DNA from: Thermoproteota archaeon
Lineage (GTDB): Archaea; Korarchaeota; Korarchaeia; Korarchaeales; Korarchaeaceae
DNA length: 10,420 bases
Assembly (NCBI GenBank): GCA_021158805.1
Contig: JAGGTZ010000027.1
Location: 1-10,420 of the forward strand
Direction of reading: 5' to 3'
The notes beneath the pieces were generated by a model. That model was not told the origin of the DNA. It did not search any database and saw only the letters and a program-made list of their open reading frames with translations. Every line of letters starts with the position of its first letter. The stretch's first letter is position 1. A program made the position numbers and the translations under genes. Below are positions 1-6,457 of the stretch, piece after piece.

Positions 1-652
1 GCTCGAAGGCATTAACCACATCAGTGACATATATAAAATCCCTAGTCTGGGTTCCATCTCCGTATATGATGAAAGGCTCCCCTTTCAGAGCTGCCCATAC
101 CATTTGAGAGGCTACATTAGCGAATCTCCCTTTGGGTCTCTCGTTTGGTCCATAAACACTAAATAGTCTCAATCCAATACTCTTAACGCCATAAAGGTCG
201 TAATATACCTTGGCCAAGCGCTCTAACCAGTATCTGGCCTCTGTATAGAAGTCGGTCGGGAAAACAGCCATATCTTCCCTATGGGGAGGGTCATGGCCAT
301 TGTATAAGGAGGAAGTCGATGCATAGACAATCCTTATACCTTGCTTCCTAGCGTACTCGAGGACCTGGACGGCATCTCTTATAACTTCCGACAGTAGAGA
401 TGGATTCTCCTTATACATGGGACTGGAGGATGGCATCCCAAGGTGAAAAATCACATCGACGCCTCTCACGTTTATTATCTCAGAAGAATTACCCCTTATA
501 ATCTCCGCTCCTCTCTCAGCGAGAATATCAGCCATCTCCTGCGATCCTGTAGAGAAGTTGTCAATTACAATAACATCCATTCCTTCGCTCAGGAGCTTAG
601 CGGCTAAATTACTCCCTATGAACCCTGCTCCTCCTGTCACAACTGCCTTCAT
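1..652 (-). CDS. NAD-dependent epimerase/dehydratase (UDP-glucose 4-epimerase-like), C-terminus cut by window edge
   Basis: Extended short-chain dehydrogenase/reductase that most likely acts on a nucleotide sugar (UDP-glucose/galactose or relative) in the cytoplasm, supplying surface-glycan precursors. About 217 residues are visible and roughly 90-100 are missing beyond position 1. The N-terminal Rossmann motif GGAGFIG lies at residues 7-13, with the NAD-ribose acid D31 in VIVIDNF. The catalytic Ser/Thr stretch is STSS at 112-115. The active-site Tyr is Y136 in YTEAR, followed at +4 by R140 where the family normally has Lys. LRLFSVYGP (161-169) and YGDGTQTRDFIYVTDVV (197-213) are typical of sugar epimerases. 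The ATG at 650-652 is preceded by GGTGG a few bases upstream. It lies 47 nt downstream of the aminotransferase stop, but a terminator-like hairpin separates them. The fold is certain; the exact sugar substrate is not. Confidence 0.9.
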   Translation of the reverse strand, partial: MKAVVTGGAGFIGSNLAAKLLSEGMDVIVIDNFSTGSQEMADILAERGAEIIRGNSSEIINVRGVDVIFHLGMPSSSPMYKENPSLLSEVIRDAVQVLEYARKQGIRIVYASTSSLYNGHDPPHREDMAVFPTDFYTEARYWLERLAKVYYDLYGVKSIGLRLFSVYGPNERPKGRFANVASQMVWAALKGEPFIIYGDGTQTRDFIYVTDVVNAFE

Positions 653-677
653 GATACCACCTAAAACTAGGGTATCT

Positions 678-687
678 AATTAAAAAA
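678..687 (-). promoter_or_regulatory. possible TATA box of the epimerase gene, overlapping the upstream T-run
   Basis: Reading the minus strand, the AT-rich stretch TTTTTTAATT is centred about 27 nt before position 655, so transcription could begin just ahead of the GGTGG ribosome site and the ATG at 652. The same T-run serves the upstream terminator-like hairpin, so it may simply be terminator sequence. Weak call from spacing and composition only. Confidence 0.3.
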
Positions 688-713
688 GCTAGAGGAGGCT
701 CAGGAAGCCTCCT
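682..713 (-). terminator. hairpin plus T6 at the end of the aminotransferase gene
   Basis: On the minus strand an 8-bp perfect stem (AGGAGGCT at 706-713 pairing with AGCCTCCT at 693-700, 5-nt loop) is followed after five bases by six T residues (682-687). The stem contains the last codons and the TGA stop of the aminotransferase. The layout resembles an intrinsic terminator; in archaea the T-run alone may be what stops polymerase. Confidence 0.55.
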
Positions 714-1983
714 TTATGGATTCGATAAGATCATCAGTCATTTTATCTGCTTGTTCAGCGCTGACAGAGAGAGGAGGCTCTATCCTGACTACATTACCGA
801 ACATGCCACCAGTTCCTATTATGTAACCCTTCTTGAACATTAGATCCTTGACCTTCTTAGTTGCCTCTGGATTCGGTTTCTTACCCTCCTTAACGAGCTC
901 AACTCCAATGAAGAGCCCTCTGCCCCTAACCTCACCAATTATGCTCAGGGAGGAGTCCCTCAGCTTACCCATTATTAATTCACCCACTTTGAGCGCATTC
1001 TCGTGGAGCTTCTCCTCCAAGAGAACCTCTATTCCAGCAAGACCAGCAGCACAGGCAACCGGATTGCCTGAGAATGTGACGTTATGATCTCCTGGCTCCC
1101 AGGCGCTATCAATTTTCTCTGTGGTTATAGTGCCTGCCAGAGGAAGACCTGCTCCTAGCGCCTTACCCATAGTCATTATATCTGCGTTTACGTTATCCCA
1201 CTCGTGGCCGAATATCTTACCAGTTCTACCAAATCCGGACTGAACCTCATCGACTATGAGGAGTACATCGTTCTCCCTAGCTATCTTCTCAAGCTCCTTT
1301 AACCATCCATCCGGAGGAACTATTATTCCACCCTCGCCCATCACGGGCTCCATTATTATGGCTGCTACGTTCTCAGGACCTAGGTGATATCTTATATACT
1401 CATCAACCTTCTCTAGTGTATACTGCTTACATGTCTCCTCATCACCTGGGAACCTGAAGCAGTAAGGTGACGGGAGGTGAACTACCCCGGGGTAGTTTGC
1501 AAAGTGGCCTAATAACCTCTTGTACTTCCTTTCATGAGTTAAAGTTAAGGTCAAAGCTCCCCTTCCATGGAATGCGTAGTCAAAAGCTATTACATAAGCT
1601 CCTGTCTTACCCTGCTCCTTAACGGAGTACTTCTTAGCTAATTTTATAGAGCCCTCTACGGCCTCGGTTCCACTATTTGCGTAATAAACTTTCTTAAGGT
1701 CGCCGGGTGAAATCTCAGCTAACTTCTTGGCGAGCTGCAATGCAGGGACATTGTAGTATATCATACCAATGTGAGCTATTTTCTCCATTTGGTCCTTGAC
1801 TGCCTGAACGATCTTTGGATGGGAGTGGCCGTAGTTTATAACGCCGAAGCCTGAGAAAAAGTCTAGGTATCTGTTCCCCTTGCTGTCCCATATCTCTATA
1901 CCTCTAGCCCTCTCAAGAACAATTGGGTACACAATGGGATATGCTTTCTGTAAATACTCTTTACCAATTTCTTCGAGACTCAA
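700..1983 (-). CDS. class III PLP-dependent aminotransferase (4-aminobutyrate/ornithine aminotransferase-like)
   Basis: Fold-type I, class III aminotransferase of 427 residues, the normal length for the family. It moves an amino group, usually from a terminal or side-chain amine, to 2-oxoglutarate or pyruvate. Visible landmarks are the phosphate-binding SGTEA at 104-108, FHGRG at 138-142, E212 in MEPVMGEGG, D245 in VDEVQSGFGRTG (contacts the PLP ring nitrogen) and the Schiff-base lysine K274 in MGKALGAGLP. TFSGNPVACAA (303-313) and GEVRGRGLFIGVEL (350-363) are further family blocks. The start is TTG at 1983, since the next Met is residue 67 and a GGGTGGT ribosome site sits 5-7 nt upstream. 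Known archaeal members include GABA, ornithine and acetylornithine aminotransferases and also amino-acid racemases (Pyrococcus BAR family), so substrate is open. Its place next to an amino-acid importer fits a role in amino-acid use. Confidence 0.9.
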   Translation of the reverse strand: MSLEEIGKEYLQKAYPIVYPIVLERARGIEIWDSKGNRYLDFFSGFGVINYGHSHPKIVQAVKDQMEKIAHIGMIYYNVPALQLAKKLAEISPGDLKKVYYANSGTEAVEGSIKLAKKYSVKEQGKTGAYVIAFDYAFHGRGALTLTLTHERKYKRLLGHFANYPGVVHLPSPYCFRFPGDEETCKQYTLEKVDEYIRYHLGPENVAAIIMEPVMGEGGIIVPPDGWLKELEKIARENDVLLIVDEVQSGFGRTGKIFGHEWDNVNADIMTMGKALGAGLPLAGTITTEKIDSAWEPGDHNVTFSGNPVACAAGLAGIEVLLEEKLHENALKVGELIMGKLRDSSLSIIGEVRGRGLFIGVELVKEGKKPNPEATKKVKDLMFKKGYIIGTGGMFGNVVRIEPPLSVSAEQADKMTDDLIESIKEAS

Positions 1984-2016
1984 TAAACCACCCTGTGGTT
2001 ATACTCAATAGCTTAG

Positions 2017-2024
2017 TGATAAAT
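2017..2024 (-). promoter_or_regulatory. TATA-like box of the aminotransferase gene
   Basis: The minus strand reads ATTTATCA here, inside an AT-rich stretch. A start site about 26 nt downstream would fall near 1995, leaving a short leader with the GGGTGGT ribosome site before the TTG at 1983. Placed by composition and spacing. Confidence 0.4.
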
Positions 2025-2080
2025 GTTAACTGTAGTTCTCATTAGGAAATGAAGCGAGGTAAGACTGCGATATTAGGCAG

Positions 2081-2103
2081 TTTAGGGAGGTATTACCTAA
2101 AAA
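2081..2103 (-). terminator. T5 run and short inverted repeat after livF
   Basis: On the minus strand TTTTT (2099-2103) follows the livF TGA immediately, and an inverted repeat CCTAAA/TTTAGG (2096-2101 with 2081-2086) surrounds it and its downstream bases. Archaeal polymerase often stops at T-runs alone, so this plausibly ends the livGF transcript. The order (T-run before the repeat) is not that of a classic intrinsic terminator, hence low confidence. Confidence 0.35.
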
Positions 2104-2820
2104 TCACTTTATTATTCCCAGGTAAAGCTTAGCGAACTGTGGGTGTTCTAACAATTCTTTCGCATTGCCCTCAAATCTCATGGTACCACTCACTAGTAAA
2201 TACCCCCTATCACCAATCTCCAGGGCCCTCTTAGCGTTTTGCTCTACTAGAATTATTGTCTGTTTGTATTCATCCCTTAGTTCAACTACCTTATTTAGAA
2301 CCTGTTTCACGAGTATAGGAGCTAGATCCGTTGTCATCTCATCCAGCATGAGGATCTTGGGCTTCCTCATTAGGGCCATGCCTATGGCAAGCATACGTCT
2401 CTCCCCGCCACTTAGAGTCCCAGCCTTTCTATTTCTGAACTCTCTCAATCTTGGAAACATATCTAAGACTTCCTCTACTCTCTCAGGAACCTCCTCTTTA
2501 GGAAGTAGGTAACCCGCTATCTTCAGATTTTCCTCCACACTCAGACCAGAGGCCACATTTCCTAATTGAGGTAAATAGGCTATACCCATCCTGGCTTTCT
2601 TATATGCGGGCACCTTGGTTATGTCCTGATCCTCAAATAGTACTTGGCCCTTGTGTATCGTGGCTATACCCATAATGCTATTTAGTAGGGTGGTCTTTCC
2701 AGCCCCATTAGGCCCAACTACTACTGTAATCTCGCCCTCTCTAGCCTCAAAATTTATGTCAAATAGGACTTCTAACTTACCATAGCCTGAGTATAAATTC
2801 TTTGTTTCTAGCATGGCCAT
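2104..2820 (-). CDS. livF: branched-chain amino acid ABC transporter ATP-binding protein LivF
   Basis: One of two ATPase subunits on the cytoplasmic face of a HAAT-family amino acid importer (238 residues, usual LivF size). Walker A is GPNGAGKTT at 36-44, the Q-loop glutamine is Q85 in AYLPQ, the ABC signature is LSGGE at 136-140, and Walker B ends in LMLDE at 157-161. Where most ABC ATPases have H in the switch, this has Q194 in LVEQNA, which is normal for LivF and separates it from LivG. The residue after the Walker B Glu is Met (DEMTTDLAP) instead of the usual Pro, a mild departure. The start ATG at 2820 has GGTGA 5 nt upstream; a second ATG at 2814 is possible. The gene begins 4 nt after the livG stop, so the ribosome site overlaps the livG stop codon and the two genes are one operon. 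Confidence 0.95.
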   Translation of the reverse strand: MAMLETKNLYSGYGKLEVLFDINFEAREGEITVVVGPNGAGKTTLLNSIMGIATIHKGQVLFEDQDITKVPAYKKARMGIAYLPQLGNVASGLSVEENLKIAGYLLPKEEVPERVEEVLDMFPRLREFRNRKAGTLSGGERRMLAIGMALMRKPKILMLDEMTTDLAPILVKQVLNKVVELRDEYKQTIILVEQNAKRALEIGDRGYLLVSGTMRFEGNAKELLEHPQFAKLYLGIIK

Positions 2821-2824
2821 GGGA

Positions 2825-3595
2825 TCACCCTATATAGATCTCGATCACCTTAGGATCATTTTCCACATCTTTAGGCGGTCCCTGGGATATTATCTTGCCC
2901 CTATCCATTACATAAACGTAATCCGCGAATGGTAGGGCTACATCTATCCTGTGCTCGATGAGGAGAAAGGTAACATCCCACGTCTTCCGTAGATTGCTTA
3001 AGTAGGTGAGTATGTCGCCTGCATAAGCAGGATCTACACCACCAATGGGCTCATCTAATGCTATAAGCTTTGCACCTGTAGCAAGTGCCCTAGAAACCTC
3101 TAACATCTTAAGCTGACCTCCTCCCAGCTTATAGGACTCTCTGTCCCACATGTCTTCAAGACCAACCTTTCTAAGAATCTCGAAGGCTCTCTTGACATTC
3201 TCTTCTTCTTCCTTTATCCAAAGGGATTTGATGGGGGCCTTTAGTGGGTTCTCACCGCTGTGGCTCATGGCAGCTAGAACATTCTCTAAGACTGTGAGCT
3301 TAAGGAAAGGCATGGGTATTTGGAAGGTCCTGACAAATCCGGCCTCATAGACCTTGTGAGGCGGCCATCCCGTTATATCCATACCATTGAAGATGACCTT
3401 GCCCTCATCAGGTTTGAGCACACCGGTGCATGTGTTGACGAATGTCGACTTTCCCGCTCCATTCGGTCCCATTAACATAGTCATGGAGTTCCTCTTGACT
3501 TTCAGGGTGACGTGATCGACAGCCACTAGACCGCCGAATCTCTTCGTAAGGTTCTCTGTCTCAAGTATGAACTCATCCTTCATTTCAGTGCTCAT
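2825..3595 (-). CDS. livG: branched-chain amino acid ABC transporter ATP-binding protein LivG
   Basis: The other ATPase subunit of the amino acid importer, 256 residues from the chosen ATG. Walker A GPNGAGKST is at 43-51, Q-loop Q92 in RTFQIP, signature LGGGQLKMLE at 157-166 (Gly replaces the usual Ser of LSGGQ), Walker B LIALDEP at 177-183, and switch histidine H215 in LLIEHR, typical of LivG. The block around 68-100 (VIFNGMDITGWPPHKVYEAGFVRTFQ) is characteristic of LivG. I chose ATG 3595 because GGTGGTG lies 4-10 nt before it and the predicted transcription start is about 3607. An in-frame TTG at 3607 would add four residues (a leaderless reading). First gene of a livG-livF operon with its own promoter in the 175-bp gap after livK, although read-through from livK is possible. 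Confidence 0.93.
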   Translation of the reverse strand: MSTEMKDEFILETENLTKRFGGLVAVDHVTLKVKRNSMTMLMGPNGAGKSTFVNTCTGVLKPDEGKVIFNGMDITGWPPHKVYEAGFVRTFQIPMPFLKLTVLENVLAAMSHSGENPLKAPIKSLWIKEEEENVKRAFEILRKVGLEDMWDRESYKLGGGQLKMLEVSRALATGAKLIALDEPIGGVDPAYAGDILTYLSNLRKTWDVTFLLIEHRIDVALPFADYVYVMDRGKIISQGPPKDVENDPKVIEIYIG

Positions 3596-3627
3596 CTTCA
3601 CCACCAACTAGGCTCCATGAGAGAAGC

Positions 3628-3638
3628 ATAAATAATAA
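3628..3638 (-). promoter_or_regulatory. TATA box for livGF
   Basis: The minus strand reads TTATTATTTAT, preceded by GAAAACC, which could act as the upstream TFB-recognition element. A start about 26 nt downstream falls near 3607, leaving a leader of about 12 nt with GGTGGTG before ATG 3595. This suggests that the ATPase genes can be transcribed separately from livK. Confidence 0.5.
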
Positions 3639-3746
3639 GGTTTTCACGATGGGCAACCAATTGAAGATCTGCTTTTTGGAAAGAGGAACTGGAATTCAAC
3701 TCAATTACGTGCTTTTTTAAAGACAACCCTCTAATATCATTAGTAG

Positions 3747-3751
3747 AAAAA
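3747..3751 (-). terminator. T-run after livK
   Basis: About 20 nt past the livK TAG stop, the minus strand runs through C-rich sequence into TTATTTTTC. Only a weak G4/C4 pairing around the stop is visible, so this is called mainly as an archaeal T-run termination site. It would let the abundant binding protein be made in excess of the ATPases. Confidence 0.35.
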
Positions 3752-3770
3752 TAAGAGGGGAGGGAAGACT

Positions 3771-5156
3771 CTACCCCTTGCCCAAGAGCTGAAGGAACCA
3801 GTCTTCCCAAGTCAGGGTGCTGGTCTTCCAGTGGTAGATACCAACAAGTTTCCATTCATACTTGCCGTTGGTGGGCACGGGCATCCAGAATAGGTAGTCA
3901 GAGTAAGCCCTATCGCCGTTCTCATTGAGCTCGAATGTACCGGTAGCACCCATCCAGCGCTGGACTACACTCGGAAGTAGTTTAGCTACAGCAACAGGGT
4001 CATAAGAGTCTACGAGTTCGAGGGAAAGAGCGACCGCCCAGAGAGCATCGTAAGAGGCGTAAGTATAGCTTTCAGGTAACCTACCTAGCTCCTTTTTAAC
4101 GGCCTCAGCAACCCTTTGCTGGAAGGGTGAAGGTGCACCAAATATGGGGCTTACGAACTTGGTCTCATAGGCGAACTTAGCGACATCCTCATTAGTTAGT
4201 ACATCGCCTAACAGGGCGGTTCCATCCGAGCCGACCCAATGTACCTTCTTCAATATGTCATACTGGGCAGCAGCAGTAGCGAATTGCACATACTCACCAA
4301 ACGCTACGAAGTACACACCGACCTTATCTGCGCCGTACTTATTGACAAGTTCTTGCACGGCACTGGCAAGCTGAGAAGCAACAGCGGTGAACTCGGCAGC
4401 CTGTGGATCGTACTTTATACCTTTACCGTTGCTCTGTCCCCAGACCTCTCCTTGCTCTCCATTCTGCTGCAGAAGTTTCTTAAAGGCCTCTTCTTGAGCC
4501 TTAGTGAGGGCATCGCCCCAAGCGTCGCCTCTCCAAACTTGGACTATGTATCTAGCCCCCATATCGTATAGGGCCTTAGCGGCTGCAGGGCCTTGGAACT
4601 CATCAGTTGGACAGAACCTGTATATCATATCGTTCGGTATGGCCAAGGCGGGAGAAGTGGAACTTTGGGATATAACAAGCAGTTTGTTGGAATCAACATA
4701 GCTCTTAAGTTCCTTCACCGCAGCGCTGCTCATCGGACCTATGAATATCTTCACACCCCTAGCGTGTAGAGCTTGAAGCTTATCAAGTGCCTGCTTCGGG
4801 TCAGTAGCGGTATCCTCGTAGAATACTTTTATCCTCCAATTCTCGCCCCTAGCAGCAAGCCACTCATTTATCTCCTTCTCGGCTAGCTTAAGGGCAACCT
4901 GGTTATTCTCCCCGAAGGAAGACAGAACTCCGGTTAGAGGAAGTAATGCACCTACGTATACATCGCCCTGTAAACCAGCCCCTCCACCAGCTTGTACGGT
5001 CTTAGTTACGGTAACAGTTTGGGCTCCAGGACCACCAACGGTCTTAGTTACGGTAACAGTTTGAACGCCCCCACCGGCGCCACCTGCGAAGTAGCCTACC
5101 ACTATTCCTAAAACCAGCAGTATTAAAGCCAAAGCATAGGCCGTCTTACTCTCCAT
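3771..5156 (-). CDS. livK: branched-chain amino acid ABC transporter substrate-binding protein LivK, membrane-tethered
   Basis: Extracytoplasmic substrate-binding protein of the importer, periplasmic-binding-protein type I fold (Leu/Ile/Val-binding or ANF-receptor-like), 461 residues. Residues 6-25 are an uncleaved-looking hydrophobic helix with no lipobox Cys, so the protein is probably anchored by this N-terminal segment. A low-complexity spacer follows (about 26-63), rich in Gly and with two TVTVTKTV units (33-40, 47-54). The binding domain starts near VYVGALLPLTGVLSSFGE (67-84). The ligand-loop signature ISQSSTSPALA at 162-172 corresponds to the family block that contacts the amino-acid carboxylate and amine. 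Later blocks include GSDGTAL (309-315) and PESYTYASYDALWAVA (361-376). ATG 5156 has GGTGAT about 7 nt upstream. Branched-chain specificity is inferred from the gene set; other amino acids, amides or peptides remain possible. Confidence 0.93.
   Translation of the reverse strand: MESKTAYALALILLVLGIVVGYFAGGAGGGVQTVTVTKTVGGPGAQTVTVTKTVQAGGGAGLQGDVYVGALLPLTGVLSSFGENNQVALKLAEKEINEWLAARGENWRIKVFYEDTATDPKQALDKLQALHARGVKIFIGPMSSAAVKELKSYVDSNKLLVISQSSTSPALAIPNDMIYRFCPTDEFQGPAAAKALYDMGARYIVQVWRGDAWGDALTKAQEEAFKKLLQQNGEQGEVWGQSNGKGIKYDPQAAEFTAVASQLASAVQELVNKYGADKVGVYFVAFGEYVQFATAAAQYDILKKVHWVGSDGTALLGDVLTNEDVAKFAYETKFVSPIFGAPSPFQQRVAEAVKKELGRLPESYTYASYDALWAVALSLELVDSYDPVAVAKLLPSVVQRWMGATGTFELNENGDRAYSDYLFWMPVPTNGKYEWKLVGIYHWKTSTLTWEDWFLQLLGKG
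4996..5063 (-). repeat. two exact 26-bp direct repeats encoding the TVTVTKTV tether
   Basis: The 26 bases at 4996-5021 recur without mismatch at 5038-5063 (offset 42 bp, 14 codons). They encode the two Thr/Val units of the LivK spacer. Exact identity at every third base argues for recent duplication or gene conversion, since selection on the protein alone would let synonymous sites drift. Confidence 0.9.
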
Positions 5157-5211
5157 AACGTATCACCACAGTTACGCTAGACTATAGATTGGATTATAGG
5201 ATCTAATATAA

Positions 5212-5220
5212 CTATAAAAG
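5212..5220 (-). promoter_or_regulatory. TATA box for livK
   Basis: The minus strand reads CTTTTATAG. A transcription start about 26 nt downstream would fall near 5190, giving a leader of about 33 nt that contains the GGTGAT ribosome site before ATG 5156. It lies in the 330-bp region between divergent livK and livH. Confidence 0.55.
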
Positions 5221-5267
5221 TATGCTGATCAAGTTCCATTGCCTAACCACCGTAGTTCTCCAGAAAT

Positions 5268-5283
5268 CCTCCTCTATAGGAGG
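5268..5283. other. short palindrome in the livK-livH divergent region
   Basis: CCTCCT and AGGAGG form a perfect 6-bp inverted repeat with a 4-nt loop. It sits near the middle of the 330-bp stretch 5157-5486, which otherwise holds the two divergent TATA boxes (5212-5220 minus, 5429-5445 plus) and no recognisable gene. It lies outside both predicted transcripts, so an operator for a dimeric regulator is more likely than an RNA hairpin. It could also be chance. Confidence 0.35.
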
Positions 5284-5428
5284 CTACTAACGTTGAAAAC
5301 CTCGTTTTACCTAAATATTCTTGATAATCTTTAGCTATACATGGTTAAAATGTTCATGACTGCACAACACGAATACTGTGACAATATGTGCTCAGGGTAT
5401 ATGCAGTGCTAGTCCAGCTGCACTCATC

Positions 5429-5445
5429 TTTAAAGTTTAATTATT
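5429..5445 (+). promoter_or_regulatory. TATA region for livHM
   Basis: TTTAAAG followed directly by TTTAATTATT is the most AT-rich tract before livH. Start sites 25-26 nt downstream would be about 5459-5466, ahead of the GGGAGGT ribosome site at 5479-5485. This placement also argues against any livH start upstream of about 5465. Confidence 0.5.
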
Positions 5446-5486
5446 CGGGGCATGAGAGAAGGTTTAAGCCATCCCTGTGGGAGGTA

Positions 5487-6446
5487 ATGATATTGATCGA
5501 CATTATCATGACAGCTATAGGTTACTCAAGTAGTATTGCTCTGGCTGCGGCAGGTATCACTCTCATATACATGGCTACAGGTACATTCAACTTCGCTCAT
5601 GCCTCCATGACAGCATGGGGCTTCTACATAGTCTTCGCCTTTCACAAGGTATTCTTTAAGGGGCTAGGGAATCCATACATGTACTTCCCCATAGCAATGC
5701 TATTCTCTGGTATGCTGGGAGTTATCTCATACTACTTCATCAACAGATGGCTACTGAAGAAGGGCGCAGATATGACGACCCTAATGATGTCTACGTTGGG
5801 TATAGACCTGGTTTTCTTCGCGTTTATAAACATGTTCGCTGACTTCTTGACATACAACTATAAGATCAACGCCAGACTCATCGTTCTCAAGATGGAGGAC
5901 ATCATACTCGGAAAGATAGCTGGGTTCCCGCTTAGAGCCATAACATTAGTCTCCATAATAATGGTAATAGCGATAGTAGCGATCCTCCAGTATATCCTAA
6001 ATAGGACTAAATTCGGTATAGCCTTGAGGATGACGATAGAGAACCCATCCCTGGCAGCTATATTGGGAATAAATCCTGACCTCATATACCTAGCTTCATG
6101 GTTCATAGGTGGCGCGTTAGCTGGGTTAGGGGGTGCGATCCTTTCCCTAGTATATAGCGGCACCCCTTCAATAGGCAATGTGGTCATCGTCCCCGAGTTC
6201 GCTGGATCTATAGTGGGAGGCCTCTACTCAATATTCGGCAGTCTTTTAGGGGGATATCTCATAGGAATGAGTGAGTATATAGTCATAAACCTGATAGGAA
6301 CCTACGTGTCTAGGAATCTAGTTGTATACGAACCCCTCATACCTTTGATAGCTATGGCAGTCACATTACTGGTCTATCCACAGGGCCTCGGTGGGATAGA
6401 CTGGAGCAAGGTCTGGGCTAAGCTAAGAGGCAAGAAGGAGGGTTAG
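5487..6446 (+). CDS. livH: branched-chain amino acid ABC transporter permease LivH
   Basis: Integral membrane permease of the amino acid importer, 319 residues from the chosen start, close to the ~300 of bacterial LivH. The N-terminal block AAGITLIYMATGTFNFAHAS (21-40) matches the family's GLTLIYGVLGVINFAHG region. About eight hydrophobic segments follow, at roughly 8-30, 43-57, 66-88, 100-120, 146-172, 199-222, 238-262 and 281-298. The cytoplasmic coupling loop that contacts the ATPase is TKFGIALRMTIENPSLAAILGIN (174-196). The protein ends in a basic tail. The open frame extends upstream to 5388, but those 33 residues are hydrophilic and precede the predicted promoter. ATG 5487 lies just after GGGAGGT; because that spacing is very short, TTG 5493 two codons on is an alternative. 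First gene of livHM. Confidence 0.92.
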   Translation: MILIDIIMTAIGYSSSIALAAAGITLIYMATGTFNFAHASMTAWGFYIVFAFHKVFFKGLGNPYMYFPIAMLFSGMLGVISYYFINRWLLKKGADMTTLMMSTLGIDLVFFAFINMFADFLTYNYKINARLIVLKMEDIILGKIAGFPLRAITLVSIIMVIAIVAILQYILNRTKFGIALRMTIENPSLAAILGINPDLIYLASWFIGGALAGLGGAILSLVYSGTPSIGNVVIVPEFAGSIVGGLYSIFGSLLGGYLIGMSEYIVINLIGTYVSRNLVVYEPLIPLIAMAVTLLVYPQGLGGIDWSKVWAKLRGKKEG

Positions 6447-6457
6447 GAGGTGGTTAG

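Noticed and set aside
833..1087. 84-codon plus-strand open frame inside the aminotransferase gene
   Set aside because: Lies antisense within a gene whose family motifs are intact; composition is that of a shadow frame. The same holds for other antisense frames within livF, livG, livK, livH, livM, the PgsB-like gene and gdh.
3598..3855. 85-codon minus-strand open frame spanning the end of livK and the livK-livG gap
   Set aside because: It overlaps the well-supported end of livK in another frame and the livG promoter, has no recognisable features, and no convincing ribosome site.
5293..5334. 13-codon frame (TTG start) after AGGAGG in the livK-livH gap, considered as a leader peptide
   Set aside because: No promoter places it in a transcript with livH, no stretch of regulatory codons stands out, and ribosome-coupled attenuation is not established for archaea.
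5341..5412. 23-codon ATG frame with three Cys residues in the livK-livH gap
   Set aside because: No ribosome site, lies before the livH TATA region, and the length is expected by chance.
5388..5486. N-terminal extension of 33 residues on LivH
   Set aside because: The segment is hydrophilic, has no counterpart in the family, and lies upstream of or across the best TATA region (5429-5445); a GGGAGGT ribosome site precedes ATG 5487.
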